The notes below the pieces were generated by a model. That model saw only the letters and a program-made list of their open reading frames with translations. It was not told the origin of the DNA and did not search any database. Below are positions 43,569 to 53,271 of a stretch of 57,392 nt of DNA, in pieces (the first letter of the stretch is position 1; every line of letters starts with the position of its first letter). Where the stretch lies: positions 1 through 57,392 of the forward strand of contig NZ_CAMYIC010000061.1 in assembly GCF_947258355.1 (NCBI RefSeq), given 5' to 3'. This DNA is from an uncultured Allomuricauda sp. GTDB taxonomy: Bacteria; Bacteroidota; Bacteroidia; Flavobacteriales; Flavobacteriaceae. The position numbers and the translations under genes are program-made.

Positions 43569-46421
43569 TTATTTGATTTTGAATGTCAACCTACCAAAAA
43601 CATACCTTCCGTTTTGTCCAAATTGAACAGATCTTCTGGAATAGATGAATCTTCCGCTGGAACGGAAGGCGGGGTCATTCTTATCTGGATAAACATCCAG
43701 AAGATTGTTGGCCCCTATGGTCAAAGTGGCACTCTTGGTAAAGTTGTAGCCAATTGTTAGGTCGGTAATAATCTTTGCGCCAAAGGTATAGTCAATGGTT
43801 GGGTCAATTTCGTTGGTGGCCTCCCTTACTTCTCCAAAGTAACCGTTTCTTAGAAAGAAATTCCAATTTTCTCCCACTTTTAGAGTATGTGATAGGTTTC
43901 CCTTAGTAGTTGGCACTGCAGATTCCAAGTAAATTCTACTGGTAGGGTCAAAATAAGTGTCGCTAAGGCCTGCATTCGCAATGGCTTCGGGCACTTTAAC
44001 TTTCTCCACACTTGTTTCTGAGAAGGTAAAGGCAAGCGTGTTGGTCAAGGAAACATGGTCTGAAATGTTTGCCCTATGGTCAACTACAAAATCCAATCCC
44101 ATGGTTTGTGTGTCAACCGAGTTCGCAAAGAATGCGGCTTGTGTGGCATTGGCCTGTTGAAACAAGTTGGCCAATTCAGCATTTCCATTATCCCCAAATT
44201 GTCCTGTAAGAATTACACGGTCATTAATATTTATTAGATATCCATCCAAGGTGAATTTAAGATTGGCACTGGGAACCCTAGCTGTAAAACCTGCAGTAGC
44301 TCCAATGGAAGTTTCTTCCTTTAATGGTTCAATGCCCAAAAGTCTGGCAACTCTGGATGTGTTCGGAAATATACCCACTTCGTTGGGGATTCCGTCCACA
44401 AATAGGGTAGAGGTGGAACTGTAATGGATTTGATGAAGGGATGGCGCTCTAAACCCTGTTTGTCCCCCTCCTCTAAAATTAAAGTTCTCGGAAATTTTAA
44501 GGCGAGTGGCCAACTTAAAATTCAACGTTCCTCCAAAGTCGGAGAAGTTTTCGTAACGAACCGCTCCGCTCAATAAAATTGATTCGGTAAAGTCTGCTTC
44601 TACATCAAAATAGCCTGCAATGGTATTTCTGAAAGCATTGACCTCATTATCTGGTTTGAATCCTGGGAATACTTGAATCCCTCCAGGTCTTGAGTTGCCA
44701 AAAAAATCGGTCGGAACTTCAGAATCTGGGTCGGTTGGGTCGTGTGGATTTCCCAAAGTATTGTATTGGGTATAAGATGCCTCCTCACCTGCTACAATGG
44801 CATAGTTTTCCACACGATACTCTGCACCAAAAGCAATATTGAGTCCAGCCATGGTGTCTTCAAAGAAACGGCTCATATCAAAATTGGTGGTGTTTTCACT
44901 ATAATTGAATCCACCAGAATTTGCTTCAAAAGGAGTGGAGTTTACCAAAGAGGCATTGTTGGAGTTGGTGACTCGATATAAAAATTCATTTCTTCCATAG
45001 GAATTACTGAAATCCACATTCCAATCTCCCAACATTCCCTTAATTCCCAATGCGGCGGATTTGTCCACGATATTGGAATTGATTTCTGGTAGAAAACCAT
45101 TAGGGTAAGCGGGTGTATAGCTTCTGGATTGATTGGGCAAACGGTAAAAACCTGCAGCATTACCATTTTTGAAGCTCAATCCTCCAAACCCATAGATCTC
45201 CAAGTTTTCATCTACTGGAATGGAAAGATTGGCAAAGAATTGGGCACCCCTAAGTTTTGATTGTCCAACACGCATGTTAAAGTCGCTTCGTTCCAGCCCT
45301 CTGGCCAATAATTCTGCTTCGGTAACGTCAGCACTTAGAATGTCTTGGAGCTCTTCTTTTGTTTCATCCCCATTCAATGCAATCCCAGCGGTAGTGGCAT
45401 ATTGAAAAATATCGGTTAAATCATCATCAAGTAACAAAGAAGTGTCATAGCTATCAGCTGCAGCGACCCTTTCAATGGAATTGTATGCATTAAAAATGGA
45501 ACCTTCCCACTCTTGCATACGGTTGGTATATCCACGGAAATTAAAATTTCCCGTAAAGTTGATGAATCCTCCATCTTTTCCAATGGGCAGACCGTAGTTG
45601 AGTCCCAAACTTACTTTTTCGCCGTCTATAGTTTTTTGTGGACTGTGCTCACTGGTAAAGTTGGCGCCTGTATTGATGTCGACTTGTAGCTCGTTCACAC
45701 TCTTTTTCAATACAATGTTGATCACCCCTGCAATGGCATCCGAACCATATTGAGCTGCAGCACCGTCCCTAAGAATTTCAATTCTGGAAATTGAATTGGA
45801 AGGGATTGTGGTCATGTCGGTTCCTACACTACCACGGCCAAAGGTTCCGTTCACGTTTACCAATCCTGTTTTGTGTCTTCTTTTTCCATTGATGAGCACC
45901 AAAACCTGGTCAGGGCCGAGACCTCTTAATGAAGCTGGGGCAATGTGGTCCGTACCATCTGAAATGGTCTGGGGATTGGAAGTGAAGGATGGCGCCGCAT
46001 AGTTCAGGATTTCGGTAACGGTGACTTGCGGTGCGGATTGCGTTAATTCGGTTACATCCAGAACATCCACCGGAACGGGTGTGTCCGTAGCTGTTCTGTT
46101 GGCATTACGTGACCCCACAACAACCACATTCTCCAATTCAAGACCTGCTTGGAGCGTTACGTTTAATGTGCTTCCCGTTACAGTGGCTTCTTGGGTGCTG
46201 AATCCAATGTAGGAAAACACCAAAACATCTCCTATGTTGGCTTCGATTGTGTAGTTGCCATCAAAGTCGGTGATGGCTCCCGTTGTGGTTCCCTTTACTT
46301 GGACCGATGCTCCTGGCAGCGGTACATTTTGGTCATCATAAACGGTTCCTGTTACCTCTTGTGCTTTGGAAATAAAAGATACCAACAGCACGAAAAGGAA
46401 TGCTAGTTTCATTCTTTTCAT
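43569..46421 (-). CDS. TonB-dependent receptor with carboxypeptidase-regulatory-like domain
   Basis: A 950-aa outer-membrane receptor. The start at 46421 gives the signal peptide MKRMKLAFLFVLL...SKAQ (1-21); the longer frame adds 18 residues of no use. A beta-sandwich domain (about 22-95, GTVYDDQNVPLPGASVQVKG, then GAITDFDGNYTIEA) is followed by the plug (about 115-240, with LRGLGPDQVLVLINGKRR and RIEILRDGAAAQYGSDAIAG) and a beta-barrel to the C-terminus (GRLTFKIK). No SusD gene is next to it, so it more likely takes up a metal chelate or small molecule than a glycan. A terminator hairpin follows. Confidence 0.93.
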   Translation of the reverse strand: MKRMKLAFLFVLLVSFISKAQEVTGTVYDDQNVPLPGASVQVKGTTTGAITDFDGNYTIEANIGDVLVFSYIGFSTQEATVTGSTLNVTLQAGLELENVVVVGSRNANRTATDTPVPVDVLDVTELTQSAPQVTVTEILNYAAPSFTSNPQTISDGTDHIAPASLRGLGPDQVLVLINGKRRHKTGLVNVNGTFGRGSVGTDMTTIPSNSISRIEILRDGAAAQYGSDAIAGVINIVLKKSVNELQVDINTGANFTSEHSPQKTIDGEKVSLGLNYGLPIGKDGGFINFTGNFNFRGYTNRMQEWEGSIFNAYNSIERVAAADSYDTSLLLDDDLTDIFQYATTAGIALNGDETKEELQDILSADVTEAELLARGLERSDFNMRVGQSKLRGAQFFANLSIPVDENLEIYGFGGLSFKNGNAAGFYRLPNQSRSYTPAYPNGFLPEINSNIVDKSAALGIKGMLGDWNVDFSNSYGRNEFLYRVTNSNNASLVNSTPFEANSGGFNYSENTTNFDMSRFFEDTMAGLNIAFGAEYRVENYAIVAGEEASYTQYNTLGNPHDPTDPDSEVPTDFFGNSRPGGIQVFPGFKPDNEVNAFRNTIAGYFDVEADFTESILLSGAVRYENFSDFGGTLNFKLATRLKISENFNFRGGGQTGFRAPSLHQIHYSSTSTLFVDGIPNEVGIFPNTSRVARLLGIEPLKEETSIGATAGFTARVPSANLKFTLDGYLININDRVILTGQFGDNGNAELANLFQQANATQAAFFANSVDTQTMGLDFVVDHRANISDHVSLTNTLAFTFSETSVEKVKVPEAIANAGLSDTYFDPTSRIYLESAVPTTKGNLSHTLKVGENWNFFLRNGYFGEVREATNEIDPTIDYTFGAKIITDLTIGYNFTKSATLTIGANNLLDVYPDKNDPAFRSSGRFIYSRRSVQFGQNGRYVFGRLTFKIK

Positions 46422-46637
46422 ATAAGTAGATTTTAGTAAGATTATTGGGGTAAGCTGCTGGAAATTTCCTTCCATTTAGGAAGAAAACGGTCGAAAGATA
46501 GAACTTTTTTTAAAAAAGAAAACCCCTTAGTCGATTTAAGATTTAGGGGTAATACTTATGTGTATGAATAATTAGCTTGATTTATTAAGATGAACTTATT
46601 TGAAAAAAGGTAGATGTTTTTCTATACTCGGAAAATA

Positions 46638-47015
46638 CTATTTCGCATTTTCGTCCACTTCAAAAATGCCGAATACATTATGGTCAGCATCCAAAAAATA
46701 TCCCTGCCAGCACTTTCCCGGAACCGCGAACTTTTGCATGGCCACATGTCCTCCATTTTTTATGATTGTCTTTTCAGTTGCATCAAAGTCGGCAACCTGA
46801 ATGGAACAAGTAAAAGCGTTTGTTCCTTGATGGGTGGGTGGATTGTCCACCGGTCTTTTTAAAATAGCACCTTGAATACCATCTGTTTCCAAGCGATACA
46901 GTTCTATGGGAACCGATGGATCTAAAGTGGCTTCCCAACCAAAAATGGCATTGTAAAAATCAACTTCCCGTTTAGGATTGGTCGATTGAATTTCAAAAAA
47001 AGTGATTGTATTCAT
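46638..47015 (-). CDS. VOC (glyoxalase/bleomycin-resistance) superfamily protein
   Basis: A 125-aa single-fold VOC protein. Typical strands are TITFFEIQSTNPKREVDFY, NAIFGWE, and the C-terminal GKCWQGYFLDADHNVFGIFE, which ends with the Glu that commonly binds metal in this superfamily. The specific activity is not known. It begins 36 bases after the lysS stop in the same direction and may be co-transcribed. Confidence 0.88.
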   Translation of the reverse strand: MNTITFFEIQSTNPKREVDFYNAIFGWEATLDPSVPIELYRLETDGIQGAILKRPVDNPPTHQGTNAFTCSIQVADFDATEKTIIKNGGHVAMQKFAVPGKCWQGYFLDADHNVFGIFEVDENAK

Positions 47016-47051
47016 TGTTGAAAATTATTGGTTTTCAACAAGATACAAAAA

Positions 47052-48743
47052 TCAACCCGTGTATTTTACCAGAAGGTCGTTTTCCGTTTTTTCAACTTTG
47101 ATAAGTCCATGTTTGGTCAAACCTTTGGTGCTCTTGTCCCATTTTTTGTTGCTCAAACCTGCCTTTTCCTTAAGGTCGGGCAACGACATTTCACCTTGTG
47201 GTTTTAGAATGTCCAAAATAATTTTCTCCTCCTCCGTAAGTTCCACTTGCTTTTTCTCTGGTCGCATTTGCGGGAAGAACAGCACCTCTTGGATAGATGA
47301 ATTATTGGTCATCAGCATCACCAAGCGGTCGATACCAATGCCGATTCCTGAAGTAGGGGGCATTCCGTATTCCAAAGCACGCAAGAAGTCCTGGTCGATG
47401 AACATAGCTTCATCATCTCCTTTTTCTGAAAGTTTCAGTTGGTCTTCAAAACGCTCCCGTTGATCAATCGGGTCGTTGAGCTCTGAGTAAGCATTGGCCA
47501 ATTCCTTACCGTTTACCATCAGTTCAAAACGCTCGGTCAGCCTCGGGTTGGTGCGGTGTTCTTTGGTCAAAGGACTCATTTCCTTAGGATAATCGATGAT
47601 AAAGGTCGGTTGTATGTAGTGGTGTTCACATTTTTCACCAAAAATCTCATCAATCAATTTACCTACACCCATGGTCTCATCCACTTCAATGTCCAATTTC
47701 TGGGCCACTTCGCGAAGCTCTTTTTCATCCATTCCGGCAACATCGTATCCCGTATGGATTTTAATGGCTTCCAAAATCGGAACTCTTGGGTAAGGTGCTT
47801 TGAACTCTATTTCGTGATCGCCCACTTTTACCTTGGAACTGCCTGTGGCATCAATGGCCACTTTTTCCAAAAGTTTTTCGGTGGTGTCCATCATCCAGTT
47901 GTAGTCCTTGTAGGCCACGTAGAGTTCCATTACGGTAAACTCCGGATTGTGGGTACGGTCCATTCCCTCGTTACGGAAATCCTTGGCAAATTCGTACACG
48001 CCGTCAAATCCACCAACAATCAGTCTTTTTAGATACAATTCGTTGGCGATTCGCAGGTACAAAGGCACATTCAATGCATTGTGGTGCGTTAAAAACGGAC
48101 GTGCGGCCGCTCCACCTGGAATGGGTTGTAGAATCGGGGTCTCCACTTCCAAATATCCCTTTTGGTTGTAGAACTCCCGTATACTGTTGGTGATTTTTGT
48201 TCTTTTGATGAAAGTGTCCTTCACATGAGGGTTCACCACCAAATCCACATATCGCTGGCGGTATCTCAACTCTGGGTCGTTAAAGGCGTCGTACACTTTT
48301 CCTTCATCATCTACCTTTGGTAGCGGCAATGGTTTTAAACTCTTGCTCAACAGTGAGAAGTTTTTTACCATCACGGTTTTTTCGCCTACTTGAGTGGTGA
48401 AAAGCTCTCCCTCTATGCCAATGATGTCCCCGATGTCCAGCAATTTTTTGTACACATCGTTGTAGAGTGTTTTATCATCGCCGGGACAGATTTCATCACG
48501 GTTAAAGTAGACTTGAATTCGCCCTTCGCTATCCTGAAGTTCAGCAAAAGAGGCTTTTCCTTGAATTCTACGCGACATCAATCTACCGGAAATCACTACT
48601 TTTTTTCCTTCTTCAAAATCATTCTTGATGCTCTTTGAAGTGGTATCAACAGGATACAATGCTGCTGGATATGGGTTGATGCCCATTTCCCTGAGTTTGG
48701 TCAATTTTTCCCTTCGAACGATCTCTTGTTCCGATAGTTGCAT
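47052..48743 (-). CDS. lysS: Lysine--tRNA ligase (class II) with C-terminal extension
   Basis: A class II synthetase of 563 aa. The OB-fold anticodon-binding domain comes first ([20 protein letters not shown]). Motif 2 is [19 protein letters not shown], and motif 3 is the [12 protein letters not shown] segment near residue 475. After the usual end at about residue 495 there is an extra 65-residue domain with [37 protein letters not shown], which looks like a winged helix. Such an extension is regular in Flavobacteriia. Its role is unknown. Confidence 0.97.
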   Translation of the reverse strand: MQLSEQEIVRREKLTKLREMGINPYPAALYPVDTTSKSIKNDFEEGKKVVISGRLMSRRIQGKASFAELQDSEGRIQVYFNRDEICPGDDKTLYNDVYKKLLDIGDIIGIEGELFTTQVGEKTVMVKNFSLLSKSLKPLPLPKVDDEGKVYDAFNDPELRYRQRYVDLVVNPHVKDTFIKRTKITNSIREFYNQKGYLEVETPILQPIPGGAAARPFLTHHNALNVPLYLRIANELYLKRLIVGGFDGVYEFAKDFRNEGMDRTHNPEFTVMELYVAYKDYNWMMDTTEKLLEKVAIDATGSSKVKVGDHEIEFKAPYPRVPILEAIKIHTGYDVAGMDEKELREVAQKLDIEVDETMGVGKLIDEIFGEKCEHHYIQPTFIIDYPKEMSPLTKEHRTNPRLTERFELMVNGKELANAYSELNDPIDQRERFEDQLKLSEKGDDEAMFIDQDFLRALEYGMPPTSGIGIGIDRLVMLMTNNSSIQEVLFFPQMRPEKKQVELTEEEKIILDILKPQGEMSLPDLKEKAGLSNKKWDKSTKGLTKHGLIKVEKTENDLLVKYTG

Positions 48744-48808
48744 AGTCTGTAAAAAATTTAAAGCGCAAAATTACACTTTTGCGCTTTAAATCCTTGCGTT
48801 GGCCAAAC

Positions 48809-49351
48809 TTAATATGCATAATTGGGCACATAGTCCTTTTTATACACGATTTGGGCGATATCCTCTTCCAGGGTTTCCAACGGACTTTCCACTATTCGGT
48901 TGACTTCCTTGCCGTTTTTAAAAAATATGATGGTCGGCACTTTGATGATGTTCAACCCCTTTTCTTCGCCCGTGGGACTGGTTTTGTAATATCCTTTGCG
49001 ATAATCCAAAGCAATGATCTCCAATTGTTCCATCGGAAAATCTGCGGCTTCCAGAATTTTGATGAATCTGGGGCATTCCCGTTTGCTATCGCCACACCAA
49101 GTTCCCAAAAATAGTTTGATGTTGTATTCCGACAGTTTTTCTTTGAAAATGGCAACCATGGTTTCATCCGGCTGGTAATTTTTATAACCCATTTGGAACC
49201 AATTGCCATAGGGTTGGGATTGCAATCCTTCCAGATTGATTTGACCCACTAGCAATTGCCTACCGTTTTCTGTCGTGATTTCTTTATTGAATTCTTGTGC
49301 GTAAATGCACAATATGAATAGCATATGTAATGCTGTCAACACTCGCTTCAT
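48809..49351 (-). CDS. Exported thioredoxin-like protein without a CxxC motif
   Basis: The 180-aa protein has a signal peptide (1-18, ending CIYAQ). The thioredoxin fold follows: KLFLGTWCGDSKRECPRF, VPTIIFFKNGKEVNRIVE with the cis-Pro. The active site reads WCGDSKREC rather than WCxxC, so there is one Cys where the resolving Cys of CxxC would be Asp-Ser. The second Cys lies six positions after the first. This W-C-G-D-S pattern is a recurring variant in Bacteroidota. A redox role in the periplasm is possible but would not be a normal disulfide exchange. Confidence 0.85.
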   Translation of the reverse strand: MKRVLTALHMLFILCIYAQEFNKEITTENGRQLLVGQINLEGLQSQPYGNWFQMGYKNYQPDETMVAIFKEKLSEYNIKLFLGTWCGDSKRECPRFIKILEAADFPMEQLEIIALDYRKGYYKTSPTGEEKGLNIIKVPTIIFFKNGKEVNRIVESPLETLEEDIAQIVYKKDYVPNYAY

Positions 49352-49451
49352 AATTTTGTATGATTTATGGTTTGATGCCCAAATTCACTAAAATCAATGG
49401 CTGAACCGATTTTGAAGCGTTGGAAATAGGTACTAGACCGGGGGTTGAATT

Positions 49452-50495
49452 TTACTTTTTGAAACGAAGTGCCATCTCTTCGCGGGAGGTAATGCCTAAC
49501 TTTTTATACAAATTGTTGATGTGTGTTTTTATGGTACTGACACTCACAAAAAGCTCTGAGGCAATCTCCTTGTTCGTCTTGTTTTCCAGCATCAGGTTGA
49601 CGATTTTTTGCTCTTGAGGGGTAAGTTTTTCAAGTAAGCGGGAAGTGCTGTTCTTTTTTCTTTTGCCCAAGAAAAACAGAACATTCCCCAATAAGGAAAC
49701 TGCCAAAAGTGCAATAATGGTCCGATTCCATTTGCTGGATTTTGGATTGTTGAAACTGGCCAACTCCTTGTCCGTGGTTATTTCCGCTACATATTGTTGC
49801 GTAAATTCAGTCTCTGGATATGTAGTAATGAGCCGTTCCGATAAGTTCTCGTAGTATTCGTTGTTAGTGAGGTCTTGCAGATAAAACTTAAAGGTTTCAT
49901 TCCTTTTGTCTGATAAAAAATCGTAGATATAAAGTTCCGCCAAAGGTTCGTTGGTCTCTTTTCCAAAACCGTGCAAGGTTTTGAACCACTTATCCAGATT
50001 TAATTTTTTGTTGGCTTCGCTGGGGTAATCCGCAAAGTCGTAGGCCATATGTTCTTTTAATCCTTCAATTTCCAAAAGAAGACCTGACTTTGGATTGGTT
50101 GAATTAATGGTGCAAAGCGATTGTTCTTCGAAGGAGGTGGGGAATTCCACAGTGTCCCTGTTGTTGGCGATAAAGAGTACATTTATACTATTGTTGCATT
50201 GCCCTAAAAAGTGATTACCTCCGTTATTGTCCGAACAGCCATCCAAATGGATGCGATAAATACGATTTTGCTCACTTAGATTGTTGCCCTCAAAAGAAAA
50301 ATGGCCCAGCGAGTCCACTTCCGATTTTTGAACAATCTGGTCTAAGTATACTCGGGACGATTTCCGATAATCCTCCACTAGGGATAAGTAAATGGCATTG
50401 CCCGCATTTTCTTGGGAAATTTGCCCCGAAAAATGATATTGACCAAAGAGGACATTCGAGCTGATAAAAAGTAAGATAAGGACGAAAAGCCGCAT
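49452..50495 (-). CDS. Membrane-tethered LuxR-type regulator with periplasmic domain
   Basis: The 347-aa protein combines an N-terminal signal-like helix (1-18, ending LFGQ), a periplasmic region of about 235 residues, one membrane helix (258-277, RTIIALLAVSLLGNVLFFLG) and a C-terminal LuxR DNA-binding domain (about 289-347) with LTPQEQKIVNLMLENKTNKE and SVSTIKTHINNLYKKLGI. The start of the periplasmic part (FSGQIS, GHFSFEGN) looks like a DUF4369 or carboxypeptidase-regulatory-type beta domain. It is a one-component sensor in which the DNA-binding domain is held at the inner membrane. No response-regulator receiver domain is present. The target is unknown. Confidence 0.85.
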   Translation of the reverse strand: MRLFVLILLFISSNVLFGQYHFSGQISQENAGNAIYLSLVEDYRKSSRVYLDQIVQKSEVDSLGHFSFEGNNLSEQNRIYRIHLDGCSDNNGGNHFLGQCNNSINVLFIANNRDTVEFPTSFEEQSLCTINSTNPKSGLLLEIEGLKEHMAYDFADYPSEANKKLNLDKWFKTLHGFGKETNEPLAELYIYDFLSDKRNETFKFYLQDLTNNEYYENLSERLITTYPETEFTQQYVAEITTDKELASFNNPKSSKWNRTIIALLAVSLLGNVLFFLGKRKKNSTSRLLEKLTPQEQKIVNLMLENKTNKEIASELFVSVSTIKTHINNLYKKLGITSREEMALRFKK

Positions 50496-50587
50496 TTTTT
50501 ACCGGATTCTGGTTAAAAATAATGGTTTTCTGTAACAAAACAGGCATTTTAACTACCTATAAGTATCATCAATCAAATCTTATAATC

Positions 50588-50743
50588 ATGAGTTTCTGGA
50601 GAGTGTTATTGGCCATTCTGTTTCCTCCGCTGTCCGTAATTGGCAAGGGGTGTGGCTCTATTCTTATTGTTTTTTTATTGACCCTTTGTGGTTGGGTGCC
50701 GGGAGTTATCGCTGCACTTGTAATTTTGAACAACCCTAATTAA
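50588..50743 (+). CDS. YqaE/Pmp3 family membrane peptide
   Basis: A 51-aa hydrophobic protein with two membrane helices. The start at 50588 (MSFWRVLLAILFPPLSV) is preferred to the longer frame, since it matches the family N-terminus; the LFPPLSV and LTLCGWVPGVIAALVI segments are the YqaE/Pmp3 hallmarks. Relatives affect membrane potential and salt tolerance in yeast, but the bacterial role is unclear. Confidence 0.88.
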   Translation: MSFWRVLLAILFPPLSVIGKGCGSILIVFLLTLCGWVPGVIAALVILNNPN

Positions 50744-50819
50744 ATCCCACCATCAATTTTACTTATTCTTTGATGGGGCATATTGGTCCGTGTGTTTTTT
50801 TGACAAAAAAAATTCATGC

Positions 50820-50851
50820 TTTGTGGGTGAGTGTTGTTTGTGCTACTTTTA
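50820..50851 (+). promoter_or_regulatory. Promoter of the 50918 lipoprotein gene
   Basis: TTTG (50820-50823), 20 nt, TACTTTTA (50844-50851), close to the Bacteroidota consensus with the last base changed from G to A. The leader would be about 60 nt. Confidence 0.5.
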
Positions 50852-50917
50852 ACACAATTCAATTTCAGCATGAAATCATTAGGGATTTAAAATAAGACTA
50901 ACCATAATCACTACACC

Positions 50918-51655
50918 ATGAAAAAATTACAATTTGCATTCATTGCTGCACTACTATTTGTGGCAGCCTCCTGCAATTTTACCGAAGAAATCCATTTAAA
51001 TGAGGATGGGTCTGGTAAGTTGTCCATCAATTTTGATGGTTCCGAGATGATGGATATGGCGGGCGATGAATTGGCCAAGACCAATGAAGAGGCCATAGAC
51101 TCCATAATTTCCTTCAAGGATTTTTTGGAGGAGAAAAAAGATAGTATTGCCCAACTGCCAAAGGAGGAACAGGAAAAGTTGAAAAAGCTGGAGCCCTTTA
51201 ATATGCGCATGGTTATGAATCCTGAAGAAAAAACCATGATGTTCGACCTTTTTAGCGAATTCAAAAATGTAAACGAGGTTAACGATGCTTTTGCGGCATT
51301 CCAAGATGCAAGCTCAATGGGACCGAACGCCAAACCAAAACAAGGCCAAATGAAACCTGCCGAACAACCAACAGAGGTGAATTATTCGTTTAAGAAAAAT
51401 AAGTTTACCCGTACCGCCAAAATTGTGGACCAAGCGCTGTTCCAGCAGCAGTTGGATAGCTTGCAGGGTGCCGAAATGTTTCTTTCGGGTTCCACTTACA
51501 CCTTAAAATATCACTTCCCAAAAAAAATAAAATCCACAACGGCCAAAGAGGCGACATTTAGCCAAGATGGCAAAACCTTGATATACGAGGTCAACTTTTT
51601 GGATATGATGAAGAATCCATCAGTGCTCGATTTGGAGGTGGAACTGGAGAAATAG
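50918..51655 (+). CDS. Lipoprotein of unknown function
   Basis: The 245-aa protein has a lipoprotein signal (1-19, FVAASC with Cys at residue 19). The mature part starts [20 protein letters not shown], which looks like the opening beta strands of a family of Bacteroidota lipoproteins. A long helical segment with [21 protein letters not shown] and a C-terminal beta part follow. I do not recognise a named family. It has its own promoter and is followed by lipB 32 bases later. Confidence 0.85.
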   Translation: MKKLQFAFIAALLFVAASCNFTEEIHLNEDGSGKLSINFDGSEMMDMAGDELAKTNEEAIDSIISFKDFLEEKKDSIAQLPKEEQEKLKKLEPFNMRMVMNPEEKTMMFDLFSEFKNVNEVNDAFAAFQDASSMGPNAKPKQGQMKPAEQPTEVNYSFKKNKFTRTAKIVDQALFQQQLDSLQGAEMFLSGSTYTLKYHFPKKIKSTTAKEATFSQDGKTLIYEVNFLDMMKNPSVLDLEVELEK

Positions 51656-51675
51656 TTTTCCGTTACAACTCTTCT

Positions 51676-51683
51676 TATCTTTG
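51676..51683 (+). promoter_or_regulatory. -7 box close to lipB start
   Basis: TATCTTTG matches TAnnTTTG and ends 4 nt before the lipB ATG at 51688. If used, the mRNA would be nearly leaderless. A TTTC at 51657-51660 is only 15 nt upstream, which is shorter than usual. Confidence 0.4.
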
Positions 51684-51687
51684 CGGC

Positions 51688-52404
51688 ATGAACAAGAAAG
51701 TTGCCCTACAAGATTTAGGATTTAAGGATTACAAGGAAACTTGGGATTACCAAGAGACGCTTTTCAAGGATATTGTGGATACCAAGGTTAAAAACCGAAG
51801 GGAAGATGCAGGCCTTGAAACCTCCAATCATTTTTTGTTCGTGGAACACCCGCATGTATACACCTTGGGTAAGAGTGGTGATATCAATAATTTATTGGTG
51901 GATGAGAAAAAGTTGGCCGAAAAGGGAGCCACGTTCTACAAAATCAACCGTGGGGGCGATATTACCTATCACGGGCCGGGCCAAATAGTCGGCTATCCGA
52001 TTCTTGATTTGGATAACTTCTTCACGGACATCCACAAATACCTTCGCTTTTTAGAGGAGATGGTTATCTTAACTTTAGCTGAATATGGCTTAAAGGCTGA
52101 GCGTTCCGAAGGGGAGACCGGGGTTTGGTTGGATGTTGGGACCCCCTTTGCCCGAAAAATATGCGCCATGGGTGTACGCGCCAGCCGTTGGGTTACCATG
52201 CATGGCTTCGCCCTTAACGTAAATGCCGATTTGGGTTATTTTGATATGATGATTCCATGTGGCATCAAGGATAAGGCGGTTACTTCTTTAAATGTGGAAC
52301 TCGGCCAAAAAGAAGTGGATGTGGAAGAAGTTAAGCAGAAACTCCTAAAACATTTTACTGTTCTTTTTGAGGCTGAATTGGTTAAGGAAGAGGCAGGGGT
52401 TTAG
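51688..52404 (+). CDS. lipB: Octanoyltransferase (lipoate biosynthesis)
   Basis: LipB moves octanoyl groups from acyl carrier protein to lipoyl domains. The 238-aa protein shows the signature [19 protein letters not shown] (about 90-108), the catalytic Lys in [14 protein letters not shown] and the catalytic Cys in [13 protein letters not shown]. All motifs are intact. A promoter box abuts its start codon. No lipA is nearby. Confidence 0.96.
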   Translation: MNKKVALQDLGFKDYKETWDYQETLFKDIVDTKVKNRREDAGLETSNHFLFVEHPHVYTLGKSGDINNLLVDEKKLAEKGATFYKINRGGDITYHGPGQIVGYPILDLDNFFTDIHKYLRFLEEMVILTLAEYGLKAERSEGETGVWLDVGTPFARKICAMGVRASRWVTMHGFALNVNADLGYFDMMIPCGIKDKAVTSLNVELGQKEVDVEEVKQKLLKHFTVLFEAELVKEEAGV

Positions 52405-52616
52405 ATTTTCCTTTTTTCTCAATTGAGAACAGCCATCCGACCATTTCCACTGGAATATCAACCTGAAAAATACTAACTTCACTTCTTGTGCTGAACTTGT
52501 TTCAGTAATCGGTCGATATAATTAACCTGTACTGAGCTAAGTCGAAGTATTAAAACGAATTCATATCCTTTAAGCGTTGTATGTCATACCTTCAACCACA
52601 AAGTTGACTAATATAT
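52405..52616. repeat. Degenerate dispersed repeats
   Basis: GCTGAACTTGTTTCAG (52490-52505) is a palindrome of the family seen at 27246-27312. GTACTGAGCTAAGTCGAAGTA (52529-52549) resembles the GAGCGnAGTCGA family core. No gene seen. Confidence 0.6.
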
Positions 52617-53153
52617 ATGTCGAAATTAACTGAATATAGAGAGAGGCAAAACTTAACTCAAGAAGAACTTTCAAAGAAGTCAGGAATCTCTGTAAGAACT
52701 ATTCAGCGAGTAGAATCTGGAATAGACCCCAAAGGTTTTACTTTGAAAGCGTTGGCCAAAGCACTGAATATAGATGAAACAAATCTGATTAAACAAAAAC
52801 CTCCTATAACTGAATCTGGCCAAAAATGGGTGAAAATAATTAACTTATCGTCTTTGGTCGTTGTATTCATTCCAGTTCTGAATTTTGCTTTTCCCCTAAT
52901 CATTGCTTTAAGCAAAAAGCAATTAAATACGCTAACAAAACAGATAATTACAATACAAATTCTCTGGACACTACTATGGCTAACTATATTCCTTATAGGA
53001 AATGTCATCAATTTAGGTGCACTGGGTAGGGATATCGGTATCGCAATTATGGTAATTCTAGTGCTTGCAAACGCTTTTATTATCCTTAGAAACAGTGCTG
53101 AATTAAACAAAAACAACCAACTTTTCTATAGCCCTAAGTTTAACATTATTTAG
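52617..53153 (+). CDS. XRE-family regulator with C-terminal membrane domain
   Basis: The 178-aa protein opens with an XRE helix-turn-helix (about 1-58): LTEYRERQNLTQEELSKKSG, ISVRTIQRVESG. After a short linker come three or four hydrophobic helices (about 72-160), so the protein is a membrane-bound DNA-binding regulator of the kind paired with DUF4870-like segments. AT-rich, unlike the lipB gene next to it, which suggests transfer. The target may be the following serine hydrolase gene or itself. Confidence 0.87.
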   Translation: MSKLTEYRERQNLTQEELSKKSGISVRTIQRVESGIDPKGFTLKALAKALNIDETNLIKQKPPITESGQKWVKIINLSSLVVVFIPVLNFAFPLIIALSKKQLNTLTKQIITIQILWTLLWLTIFLIGNVINLGALGRDIGIAIMVILVLANAFIILRNSAELNKNNQLFYSPKFNII

Positions 53154-53271
53154 CTTAATCCCGCTGTTGGCATGCCATTGGCGGCCTCGTGACAGGTTAT
53201 TGGCGTGCTCTTTTTTTTAATCGTTTTGGTTTGTTGTTGACTTTTGCATTTTAATCTTGTAAAAGAAGATA

